From: Schoenoplectus triqueter
Taxonomy: Eukaryota > Streptophyta > Magnoliopsida > Poales > Cyperaceae
NCBI GenBank assembly: GCA_964058805.1
Contig: CAXKVV010001441.1
Coordinates: 1-28,023, forward strand
Length of the DNA: 28,023 bases
Direction: 5' to 3'
The notes beneath the pieces were generated by a model, which was given only the letters and a program-made list of their open reading frames with translations, was not told the DNA's origin and made no database searches. Shown here one piece after another: positions 1-9,055 of this stretch. Position numbers and translations under genes: made by a program. The first letter of the stretch is position 1, and each line of letters starts with the position of its first letter.

Positions 1-361
1 ATAATATGAACCTACTACAGATCAGTTCAATCCCCTAAACTAGAAGACAAACTTTCAATCAGATCAGTATAGTCTTGCTAGTATGTTAAGTCATGAATAA
101 CTGTTCAAGACATAGAGTCAATTGATAGTGGACAGAGTCCCTACAATTGTCTTATTTGACCTCTTAGATTATGAATTCTAAGCACTTGGTTGATTCATGC
201 ATTTAAGGTTACCTTATTCACAAAATTAGACTTGGAGCTCTTGGCTGGACTAACATTGAGACAAGTTTGCCATAGAATGAGCTTCTAGATAAGTCAGTTC
301 AGAGGCTACTATATTGTGATGACTCATCAGCAATCAACAAAATGTGTCACCACCTTATCAA

Positions 362-860
362 CCGTTATAGCGCTTCAACATGTCGTTATAACGTTTCTGG
401 AGAATAGCAGACTTATCAAAAAATTGGTCAAACGGTCAAAACGTTGCTAACGCTTTATAAAGTGTTTAACGTTTTGGTAAATCATGTAACGATTCAAGGA
501 ATCGTTACAACGATTCCTTAGGATATATTAACTTGTCAGAGAATAGTCAGAGCGTTGCCAATACTTTGTAAAGTGTTCAACGATTTGGTGAATCATCCAA
601 CGATTTAAGGAATCGTTATAACGATTCCTTAGAATGTGTTGACTTGTCATAGCATGGTCAGAGCGTTGCTAACGCTTTGCGAAGCGTTCAACGATTTGGT
701 GAATCATCCAACGATTTAAGGAATTGTTATAATGATTCTTTAGAATGTGTTGGCTTGTCAGAGCATGATCAGAGCGTTGCTGACGCTTTACGAAGCATTC
801 CATAATTAAATGAATCGTATAATGATTTAAGAATCGTTATAACGATTTCTAAGAATGTTG
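362..860. repeat. tandem array of chained palindromes, about 111-bp unit
   Basis: A unit that begins CAGAGCGTTG recurs at 548, 659 and 770, which gives a period of 111 bp; a more diverged unit lies before it. Within each unit, short inverted repeats follow one another: AGCGTT against AACGCT, AACGCTT against AAGCGTT, and AACGATT against AATCGTT. The best palindrome has arms TGTAACGATTC (485-495) and GAATCGTTACA (499-509), an 11-bp stem with a 3-nt spacer. No coding frame is supported. Confidence 0.8.
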
Positions 861-1408
861 TATTTAATCTGGACCACTAGATTGTTCTAAGATTAGCGTA
901 GATCTTCTATTCAATCTTTTATTTTACTTGGGCCACTAGATTTAATTGAGATGTGCATTGAACCGATTAAAGGCCCAGATTGAGTTGTGTTTTAATTTTC
1001 TTAAGTCTTGACAGATCTCATCCATCAATAGACTTCATGATTGGTGAGGCACTTCAAGGTTCGTGCCAAACGATCCTTTACTTCTTCTAACTTGTCTTTG
1101 CATCAGTATTCGTGCTAAGCAGTGTTCCCGGCGGCCGGAACATTTCTTCTCTCATCAGATTAGTGCCCTAGCGTTGTCTCACCTTGGAAAGCTTCTCTGT
1201 GGTACTTGATTGAAGATCTATACGGTGATCGATGCTACATGATAGTGCCAGTTGATGTACCAATTGAAATCGGTACCGAGATGCTTCATCTGCCGAATTC
1301 AACAGAATTGATCGAAGTTCTTGATAATTGCAAGATTGATGAGCATCGTCTTGATGTACCATTGTGACTTGAGGTGAGCAGAAGGCTTTTTTCATGCTCA
1401 TAGTAGTG

Positions 1409-1413
1409 CTAGA
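1409..1413. repeat. target-site duplication, left (CTAGA)
   Basis: CTAGA immediately precedes the TG that opens the 5' LTR. The same five bases follow the CA that closes the 3' LTR at 6423. A perfect 5-bp duplication is usual for LTR retrotransposon integration and fixes both outer ends of the element. Confidence 0.85.
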
Positions 1414-2846
1414 TGTTAGTTTGTAATAATCTTGAGTCAATAATACGATAAATTTGTTATATAAATCTTTGTTCATGAATTGGATATTTAAATGATATTT
1501 TGTTTCCTTGAGTATTATTGAATTTATGAATCATTCCGAGTTCATGACTGGAATTATGAAACTTCATAATAAAGAATATACTCTTAAAAGTCATTAACCA
1601 AGGTAATTAGCAGGAACACTAATTAACCGTTATCAGGTTAGTATGTGGATTAAATGATGGTCAAGTTTTACAGACCATAGACAAAGAGTTGTCATTTTAA
1701 TCACATAGATAGATGTTCTAGGAACATCGTATTTGATAGACCCCGAATGAAATATTAAATGGAATTGTGTTCGTGTCATTAATGTTTTTGTTCAGTATTA
1801 AATTCTAAAGTATGAGGTATTCATCTTTCCTACATAAGATATGTATGTGTGTGATTTCTACCAAACATTATCCGTAAAAGGTGGCTATAAAGGTAGCTCT
1901 TCGGTATACATAACTTATGCGGAGGAAGAGATGGTTTGCCAAAAGTACTATTGTCCCTCGTATTTCTATACGAGTTATAGCATCACTAGGCCCCTTGATA
2001 AAGTAAGATTATCTGCTAGCAGTATAATTACAAGAGTAATTATATTTGATAATTTACTTAGGATCAAAAAAATATTAATTTTGCAAGGATGACACATACC
2101 TATCTTGAAACTGATCTGATAGCTATGAGACAAAAGAATTAAACACAAATAAATAGTTTACTGGATCATGATATTGTACAGTACATCATCATTTGTGTAA
2201 TTGGATGGTCATAGTGCATTATGCCAGATGTCTCCTATGATTATAGAAGTTAAAACGGTTTTAACTCTATTTACCAACATAACACGGATCCTGTCGGGTC
2301 ACACCATATATGAGTTAATCGGAGAATCTTATTGATTAATTATCAATTGTTTATAATTAATAATAAGATGGTTATAATTAATTATATATGATATAATTAT
2401 ATTTGTCATAGAGATGACAAGAAGCAAAAATCAGATTGAATTTATAACGTGTTGGACACGTCGTATAAATTCGCCAAAACAACAACCGAGAAAAATATAA
2501 TTGTAGATGATAATTATATATATATTTGATTTGAATTTTAAATGTTAATTATGGATTTGAATTATGGGCCAAATCCCATTTATAATTAAAGTCTTAATTA
2601 ATAATTAAAAGCCCAAAATCCGAAAAGTCCAAAAAACCCAAAATTGAAAAAGCCCAAAATCCGAAAAGCCCAAAAAGGCCCATGAAAAGCCCATGACGAC
2701 CTCCAAGGGTATTTTGGTAATTTTTCCAAAAGCCCAAGGGCGTTTTGGTAAATTAAATTAACTTTAAGGGTATTTTGGTCTTTTCACTTTGAAACATCCC
2801 TACTATTCACGAGGGCATTTTGGTAATTTGTCAATTCCACTTTTTC

Positions 2847-2854
2847 TATAAATA
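2847..2854 (+). promoter_or_regulatory. TATA box of the 5' LTR
   Basis: TATAAATA sits in a short GC-rich context that is followed by a purine-rich leader. The same box occurs at 5763-5770 in the other LTR, which supports it as the retrotransposon promoter. Transcription would start near 2875-2880 and define the start of R. Confidence 0.75.
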
Positions 2855-3267
2855 GAGGGGTAGGGTGAGAGAAAAAGTTTCACCAAATCAGTTCTACTTT
2901 CTCTCTCTCGGTATACGGTTGTTTCAGAATTCACGGGATCGGTGAATAGTGTTTTTACGAAAGTTACGGTATTTCTGCACATTTGTGAAATAGAATTACT
3001 GCGAGTCATGAATAGTACTATTTCATCTTTTCTCGGGTGAATAGTGTTTTTGTGAAAAACTGCGATTTATGATATTTCTGGCAAAAGAAATAAACCGCTC
3101 TCTGGTCAATACTGGTGGATAACCTACAGAGGCATCAGACGTTTGGTGCTCCGAGACAAGCCGATTTTCATTCCAATTGAAATTTGGAAGCGAGGTATAA
3201 TATCTTATATTAATTTATTTAATTGTTAAGTAGATTAATATTTTAAAAATCAATCATGAAGTAGATC

Positions 3268-3273
3268 AATAAA
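3268..3273 (+). promoter_or_regulatory. LTR polyadenylation signal AATAAA
   Basis: AATAAA lies about 420 bp downstream of the LTR TATA box. It is conserved at 6184-6189 in the 3' LTR. The position fits the signal that ends R, but sequence alone does not prove its use. Confidence 0.45.
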
Positions 3274-3507
3274 GGTTTAAAGAGGTGTGTATCTCTCGGT
3301 AATCATCCGACACATCACTTTAACCATAAGCTTAAGTTAGAAGTAAAATAATATTTTACCTTCTTTTGTAAAGGATTAAATGTCTGTAACTCTCGGTTAT
3401 TATCCGACATACTTTAATCTCTAACTTAAGTAGAAGTAAATTTTTTGTTCTACGGTCTTTCCGCAGCTTGAGCATTAATGGGATTTGGGCATTCCGAATC
3501 CCTACAG

Positions 3508-3520
3508 TGGTATCAGAGCA
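3508..3520 (+). other. primer-binding site, initiator tRNA-Met type
   Basis: TGGTATCAGAGCA begins one base after the 5' LTR. It is the standard complement of the 3' end of plant initiator tRNA-Met, used to prime minus-strand synthesis in many Copia and Gypsy elements. It independently confirms the LTR 3' boundary and the + orientation. Confidence 0.9.
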
Positions 3521-3713
3521 AAGGCTCTCCCGCTGATTGATTTTCTAAAAGGTTATATCTTATGCAAATAAGATGCATATACCCCGTATCAGTTTAATTC
3601 TTAGATTTGCAGCTAAAGTCCAAACCAAATAAAATTGGATTTTCTTGGTTCGGCTCTGTCGACTAAGAAAGTTAAATTAGATTTAAGCTTTATTTATACT
3701 TTCTTTACGCTTT

Positions 3714-4450
3714 CTTTTCGAAAACTTTCGATTGTGTTAAAGTATATCTAAGAATGTGATGAAGCAATAAAGTACCTGAGTAAGAGCTGTTGATCTCCAC
3801 ACATAAAAGATAAGGTGATGTCAAAGAAAGATGGGAAGTGGATACCTTCGGTATTCTTTCTGACAAGCCCTTTTGCGTGTTCTGATAACTGGTCCAAAAG
3901 GAACTTTGTCACATTACCAAATTACTTTTGCGCTTTCGAAGCATGACAAATGTAACTCTTTTGCTTTTTCAGAAATATTCGATTGTGTTAAAGTATATCT
4001 AAGAATGTGATGAAGTAATAAAGTACCTAAGTAAGAGCTGTTGATCTCCACACATAAAAGATAAGGTGATGTCAAAGAAAGATGGGAAGTGGATACGTTC
4101 GGTATTCTTTCTGACAAGCTCTTTTATGTGTCCTAATAACTGGCCCAAAAGGAACTTTGTCACGTTACCAAATTACTTTTGCGCTTTCGAAGCATGACAA
4201 ATGTAACTCTTTTGTTTTTTCGAAAACTTTTGGTTATGAGAAGTATATCTATGAATGTGATGAAGCAATAAAGTACCTGAGTAAGAGCTGTTGATCTCCA
4301 CACCCGAAAGAGATGGTTCTGACTAGGAAAGATTGGATTTAAAGTGATCCTCGTGACCCCGATCTTTCCTGGGAGCCCCTTTTACGTGTCCTGATAACTG
4401 GCCGAAAAGGAACTTTATCACGTTATCAAATTACTTTATCGTACCAGAAA
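3714..4450. repeat. internal tandem repeat T1, about 251-bp unit, 3 copies
   Basis: Copies start near 3729, 3980 and 4230, judged from the anchor CGATTGTGTTAAAG, which has diverged in the third copy. Each unit holds an inverted repeat. In copies 1 and 2, GTCAAAGAAAGA faces TCTTTCTGAC. In copy 3 both arms have changed, to AGGAAAGAT facing ATCTTTCCT, so pairing is kept. The block lies where gag would be expected and has no coding frame. The 67-codon minus-strand frame at 3914-4117 is a by-product of the repeat. Confidence 0.85.
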
Positions 4451-4539
4451 GAATTAACTGTTTTGAAATCATATAAAATGTTTATATGCTTTTTACGGTA
4501 TAAATAAAGAACAAAGATGTAGTTGCAAAATAAAGAATT

Positions 4540-4870
4540 GAGAACTGATAGTTATATATGTGACTGATTCACGTATATATATACAAAATGTTTGTATGAG
4601 CAGGTAAATTAGATTTACTGCTTTGATATGAAATGTATCTTATCATAGATGCAAAGCTACTTCTATTGGATAGATAGTAGTTATATGCGTGACTGATTCA
4701 TGTATATATACAAAATGTTTGTATGAGCAGGTAAATTAGATTTACTGTTTTGATATGAAATGTATCTTATCATAGATGCAAAACTAATTCTATTGGATAG
4801 ATAGTAGTTATATACGTGAATGATTCATGTATATATACAAAATATTTGTATGAGCAAGTAAATTAGATTT
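4540..4870. repeat. internal tandem repeat T2, about 128-bp unit, 3 copies
   Basis: The anchor GTGACTGATTCA recurs with starts near 4561, 4690 and 4817. Each unit also contains the 'gtatatata caaaatgtttgta' and 'gtaaattagattta' segments. The last segment carries over into the start of block T3, so T2 and T3 probably arose by successive duplication. No coding capacity is seen. Confidence 0.82.
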
Positions 4871-5330
4871 ATCATTTTAAGGAACCATGAAAGAATGTTA
4901 TGTCAAAGAAAGACTGGAAAAGAAACTTTCAATAGTCTTTCTCGCAGACGTCTTTTCACTTGTTCATAAGTCTGTTTAAAGTCAGCTTAATAAACTGACT
5001 AATTATAAATGTGTAAATTAGATTTATCATTTTTAAGGAACCGTGAAAGAATATTATGTCAAAGAAAAATTGGAAACGGAACTTTCAATGGTCTTTCTGG
5101 CAGACGTCTTTTCACGTGTTCATAAGTCTGTTTAAAGTCAGCTTAATAAACTGACTAATTATAAATGTGTAAATTAGATTTATCATTTTTAAGAAACCGT
5201 GAAGGAAGATTGTGTCAAAGAAAGACTGAAAAAGGAACTTTCAATGGTCTTTCTGGCAGACATCTTTTACGTGTTCGTAAGTCTGTTTAAAGTCAGTTTA
5301 ATAAACTGACTGCTTACGATGTTAAACCCG
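4858..5330. repeat. internal tandem repeat T3, about 156-bp unit, 3 copies
   Basis: The anchor AATTAGATTTATCAT occurs at 4861, 5016 and 5172. Each unit holds an inverted repeat, AGAAAGACT facing AGTCTTTCT in copy 1, with a G-T pair replacing one base pair in copies 2 and 3. The flanking GTCAAAG and GCAGACGTCTTTT parts resemble block T1, so T1 and T3 share an ancestral hairpin module although their other sequence differs. The block stops abruptly at the truncated 3' LTR. Confidence 0.83.
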
Positions 5331-5332
5331 AA

Positions 5333-6423
5333 AAATTATAATGTCTTGGACACGTCGTATAAATTCACCGAAACAACAACCGAGAAAAATATAATTGTAG
5401 ATGACAATTATATATATTTGATTTGGATTTTAAATGTTAATTATGGATTTGAATTATGGGCCAAAGCCCATTTATAATTAAAGTCTTAATTAATAATTAA
5501 AAGCCCAAAATCAGAAAAGCCCAAAAAAGCCCAAAAAACCCAAAATCTGAAAAGCCCAAAAAGGCTCATGAAAAACCCATGACGACCTCCAAGGGTATTT
5601 TGGTAATTTTTCCAAAAGCCCAAGGGTATTTCGGTAATTTGGCCAAAAAGCCCAATGGCGTTTTGGTAAATTGGATGAACTTTAAGGGTATTTTGGTCTT
5701 TTCACTTTGAAACCTCCTTACTATTCACGAGGGCATTTTGGTAATTTGTCAATTCCACTTTCTATAAATAGAGGGGTAGGGTGAGAGAAAAAGTTCCACC
5801 AAATCAGTTCTACTTTCTCTCTCTCGGTATACGGTTGTTTCAGAATTCACGAGATCGGTGAATAGTGTTTTTACGAAAGTTGCGGTATTTCTGCACATTT
5901 GTGAATCAGAATTACTGCGAGTCGTGAATAGTACTATTTCGTCTTTTCTCGGGTGAATAGTGTTTTTGCGAAAAACCGCGATTTACGGTATTTCTGGCAA
6001 AAGAAATAAGCCGCTCTCTGGTCAGTCCTGGTGGATAACCTACAGAGGCATCAGATGTTTGTTGCTCCGAGACAAGCCGATTTTTATTCCAATTGAAATT
6101 TGGAAGCGAGGTATAACATCTTATATTAATTTATTTAATTGTTAAGTAGATTAATATTTTAGAAATCAATCATGGTGTAGATCAATAAAGGTTTAAAGAG
6201 GTGTGTATCTCTCGGTAATCATCTGACACATCACTTTAACCCTAAGCTTAAGTTAGAAATAAAATAATATTTTACCGTCTTTTGTAAAGGATTAAATGTC
6301 TGTAACTCTCGGTTATTATTCGACATACTTTAATCTCTAACTTAAGTAGAAGTAAAAATTTTTGTTCTACGGTCTTTCCGCAGCTTGAGCATTAATGGGA
6401 TTTGGGCATTCTGAATCCCCACA
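5333..6423 (+). repeat. 3' long terminal repeat, truncated at its 5' side
   Basis: It aligns with 2439-3506 along its whole length at a nearly constant offset of about 2,890-2,920 bp and ends in CACA directly before the CTAGA duplication. The part matching 1414-2438 is missing and no polypurine tract precedes it, so its left edge is a deletion joint. It has its own TATA box (5763-5770). The 61-codon open frame at 5960-6145 is a fortuitous frame within the LTR. Confidence 0.85.
5763..5770 (+). promoter_or_regulatory. TATA box of the 3' LTR
   Basis: TATAAATA is the counterpart of the 5' LTR box at 2847. If active it would send transcripts rightwards into copy A of the PMD-linked repeat. Confidence 0.65.
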
Positions 6424-6428
6424 CTAGA
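6424..6428. repeat. target-site duplication, right (CTAGA)
   Basis: CTAGA directly follows the 3' LTR and is identical to 1409-1413. Confidence 0.85.
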
Positions 6429-7475
6429 GCACCCTACCACTCGATAATACATAATACCAACTGGTACCGACTCTAATTGGTTTAAATCATGGTTCTTCAT
6501 TGACTTATTTCACCTAATTTGCACTCCTCAGTCCTAAAAGCATGCCTAGACATGGCTAGGGCCAATGGTTCACTGAGTTGAGTATTGTTGAAGCTCAATA
6601 CTAGTCAAGATTTTCAATACCGACCGATATCGATTTGGATTTGAATGAAATTTCCATAATTCACTGAATTCTTATACTTGATTAGCATATCTCAGGCCTA
6701 AAGGCACACCCAAGCGTATCTGGGGCCAAAGGCACACTGAAATTGCAATAATATGGGTTGGTTCACTCCTGAGAACTTGGCGATATACCAGTTTACATCG
6801 AGATCATTATATCTTATCCAAAAATCATAGAAATTAACCGCTTATAATCAATTAAGATATTATAGCTAAGGTGATTAGAAGATATAAAATCCCTATCTTT
6901 CAGTTACTGTATAGATTGAAACAAAGAAATCAATTGAAAATGAAAATTTCACAAAGGAAATTGATGCAGCAACTGTTGAATCATAAATTCTCAATTCTTA
7001 CAATTGATTCAGGCCTAATGGCTCGCCAATCACCTTGTATTGGACCAATGGCTCACTAAATTCAGTTAATTAGTGTTGATTCATGCTTTTAAAAGAGAAA
7101 TAGCAAAGAAACAGAAGAAATAGGCAAATCTAAAGGAAGAAGTAACAAGAATAATGAAAGGAACTTCATTAACTACTTAACAAACTTGGATGGGATACTT
7201 AAACTCAATCCCAGAGAAAGAAATATAAAAAGCATTGATCGAACCGATGAACACAGCCAATTACCTTTGATTCTTGATAAAAAAGTGAATTGAGCAATTT
7301 CTTTTTTAATTTCTCACACTCTCTCTCTACCACTGATGTATGTGTGTGTATATGTGTGCTCTCAATCTCAATCTCAATCTCTCTCTTGCCTCTCTATCTT
7401 AACCTCTTTAATCTTGCCCGCCTTTTTGTCTCTTTTTTTGTATATTGTCCTCCTTCTTCTTCACTGCCTAGGGGC

Positions 7476-7484
7476 TTATATAGG
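7476..7484 (-). promoter_or_regulatory. leftward TATA box in copy A
   Basis: Read on the minus strand this is CCTATATAA followed by GCCCC, then a long GA-rich leader. Copy C has the same arrangement at 22268-22276. Conservation in two diverged copies suggests a leftward promoter, although no coding sequence is visible to its left. Confidence 0.5.
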
Positions 7485-9055
7485 GGTTAGCTAAGAGTTC
7501 AATTGCCCAATTGTGTTTTTTCTTTTAACACAATTTGTGTTTTCTCCCTCCCATGGATTGATGAAGTGGCAAAATCCTATTCTTTCCTTCACTAATCCAA
7601 CGGTGTAAATTGATTTCGGTTGTGCTTGTTGTGAGCAAAATTCTGATGTCTGGATCGATGACATGGCGCTGTGATCACAATCCACTTCTTCCCTTCTCTT
7701 CTTTCTTCAAACACCGAGTGAATCGGCTCCCTTTGTTGTCCCTTGATTTTGTACACCAACTTCATTATAAAAATCATGTAAAAAGGAGTTAATTTGTGCC
7801 AACAACTACCTCAACGGAATCGTGGGACCCACACGATGCTTTCCAAACCACCAATTTACCTCATTTCCATCTTAGCCGGCTAATTCCATTTCTAACCTGA
7901 TTTCCTTCCCCCCTAACACGAGTGATGTACGGTGCACCATATTCAAAAATAATTATTTCAATGAATTCTCCTCGATTAGAGCTTTCCAACGGTATATAAT
8001 TTGTAAAATTCCATCACCGTTTGAGTTCTTTTCCATTTTCGACTTGTTTTCTACTCAAAATCGGGTCAGCAGAGAAGAAATGGCAGCAGCAGGAGGAAGT
8101 GAGGGGTTTTCTGTCTCATGGGACCCACTGTCAGCAAAAGGAACAGAATGGGAGAGGTATTGTAATTCGGGTGAGCCAGGTTCACGTGGTTCGGGCCCAC
8201 ACGTCATTTTTAATGAGAAACAAACATGGTACACCAAGTTCACCCAGTAATTCCTTCCTTTCAAACAATTTTTCTGTGCCAAAGCTGCCTATCCTCTATT
8301 TGGCAGCCCCAGTTTGCACGCAACTAGGCCTTTAGCCCCAAGTTGCACCCTTAAAGACCCTTGATTGAATCTTAGCCCTCTCATTGAATCCTAGCCGTCT
8401 GATTGATCTGATTTTCTTTCTCCAATTGATTTTAATAGATCTCTTCATCCGAAAATCATAAAATTCTCATCAAAATTCTCTAAATTCATGAGATCATCTA
8501 TGTATTTTTAGATTCCTATTTTACCCCTGTTTGCTTGTGCTAAAAATTCCTTAATCAAGGAAACCCTATTTTCTTCTCAATTAATTCTAATTTCTCACAA
8601 TTGTAGCTTAGTGTCTCTGCCAAATAAAATTCTCTTGCAGAAATCACCCTAATTAAACACCAATTAGACTTGTATTTATTCTTATTAGGGTTTGATTCGA
8701 TCAATAGTTGATTACATGTCAACAATTGATACAAATTTAGACTTGATCAGATGTTTGCAATATTAGCATCAGATCAGGCTTGTGAAGTTGACTTTCAATC
8801 CATGTTCATGAAAGTGATTTGGCCAACAATTGATTACTTGTCAAAAGTTAACATAAATCTTGGCTTGATCAGGTGTTTGCAACATTGGCACCTAGTCAGC
8901 CTTGAAAGCAAAATCACATTAAAATTTATTATGATTGACTGTATCAGAATACTGGCTTGACATTGACATAATTTTTGTTGTACTGAGATTGTACTGCTTC
9001 AGCTCTTAAGATTTGATCTTAGTTTTTCTCTTGTGTTTCTTCTTTCGACCTTTTA

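Larger units (their letters stand above)
1..1413 (+). repeat. PMD-linked repeat, copy A, left part
   Basis: This non-coding stretch is a diverged relative of 18400-21340. The palindrome ATGAAT...ATTCAT at 171-198 has its counterpart at 18571-18598 with a similar loop. The block around 925-1290, with 'acttgggcc' and 'ggtaccgagatg', matches 20875-21235. The first unit at 8-28 (GAAC, loop, GTTC) belongs to the hairpin array described at 18209. The copy runs off the left edge and is interrupted at 1414 by an LTR retrotransposon, resuming at 6424. A 102-codon minus-strand open frame at 1168-1476 crosses that boundary, resembles nothing I know and is not called as a gene. Confidence 0.7.
1414..3506 (+). 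repeat. 5' long terminal repeat (about 2.09 kb)
   Basis: It starts TGTTAG directly after CTAGA and ends in ACA one base before the primer-binding site. The segment 2439-3506 is shared with 5333-6423; the first 1 kb is found once only. U3 has repeated short motifs, including AAGCCCAAAA at 2600-2700 and GGGTATTTTGGTAA-like units at 2707-2830. A TATA box lies at 2847 and an AATAAA signal at 3268. Two hairpins with matching loops (3274-3325 and 3374-3419) fall after the likely transcription start. The open frames at 1841-2092 and 2803-3009 are chance frames. Confidence 0.85.
1414..6423 (+). mobile_element. non-coding LTR retrotransposon, deletion derivative (5.0 kb)
   Basis: The element has TG...CA ends, a CTAGA duplication on both sides, a 5' LTR (1414-3506), a primer-binding site at 3508 and a second, shorter LTR (about 5333-6423). 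The 1.8-kb interior carries no gag, protease, reverse transcriptase, RNase H or integrase; it consists of three successive tandem-repeat blocks. The 3' LTR lacks roughly the first 1,030 bp of the 5' LTR, so a deletion probably removed the coding region, the polypurine tract and the start of the 3' LTR. Many scattered substitutions between the two LTRs suggest an old insertion. It split copy A of the PMD-linked repeat. The superfamily (Copia or Gypsy) cannot be decided without coding domains. Confidence 0.88.
6424..9055 (+). repeat. PMD-linked repeat, copy A, right part
   Basis: This is non-coding and collinear with copy C. 6460-6490 (GGTACCGACTC) matches 21380-21400. The CT-rich leader and leftward TATA at 7300-7490 match 22170-22280. 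8330-9005 matches 23820-24490 almost without interruption, including 'ctctcttgcag', the 'tattagggtttgat' segment and the doubled 'ttggcacc' units. Three degenerate direct repeats with CAGGCCTAA..GGC..CACTGA character lie at about 6528, 6692 and 7009. Homology ends near 9005-9055, where a minus-strand Copia remnant begins, so the promoter modules and the gene are missing. Short open frames at 7491-7792 and 8021-8335 are not supported. Confidence 0.72.

Noticed and set aside
362..860. CRISPR-like array
   Set aside because: Units are contiguous 111-bp repeats with no unique spacers, and the setting is a plant nuclear genome.
2443..2449. LTR start at about 2448, where 5' and 3' LTR similarity begins
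   Set aside because: No duplication matches the right flank there, while TG at 1414 is preceded by CTAGA, which is exactly what follows the 3' LTR.
8021..8335. 104-codon open frame on the + strand in copy A
   Set aside because: It overlaps two other open frames on both strands, shows no known motif, and the matching part of copy C has no such frame.
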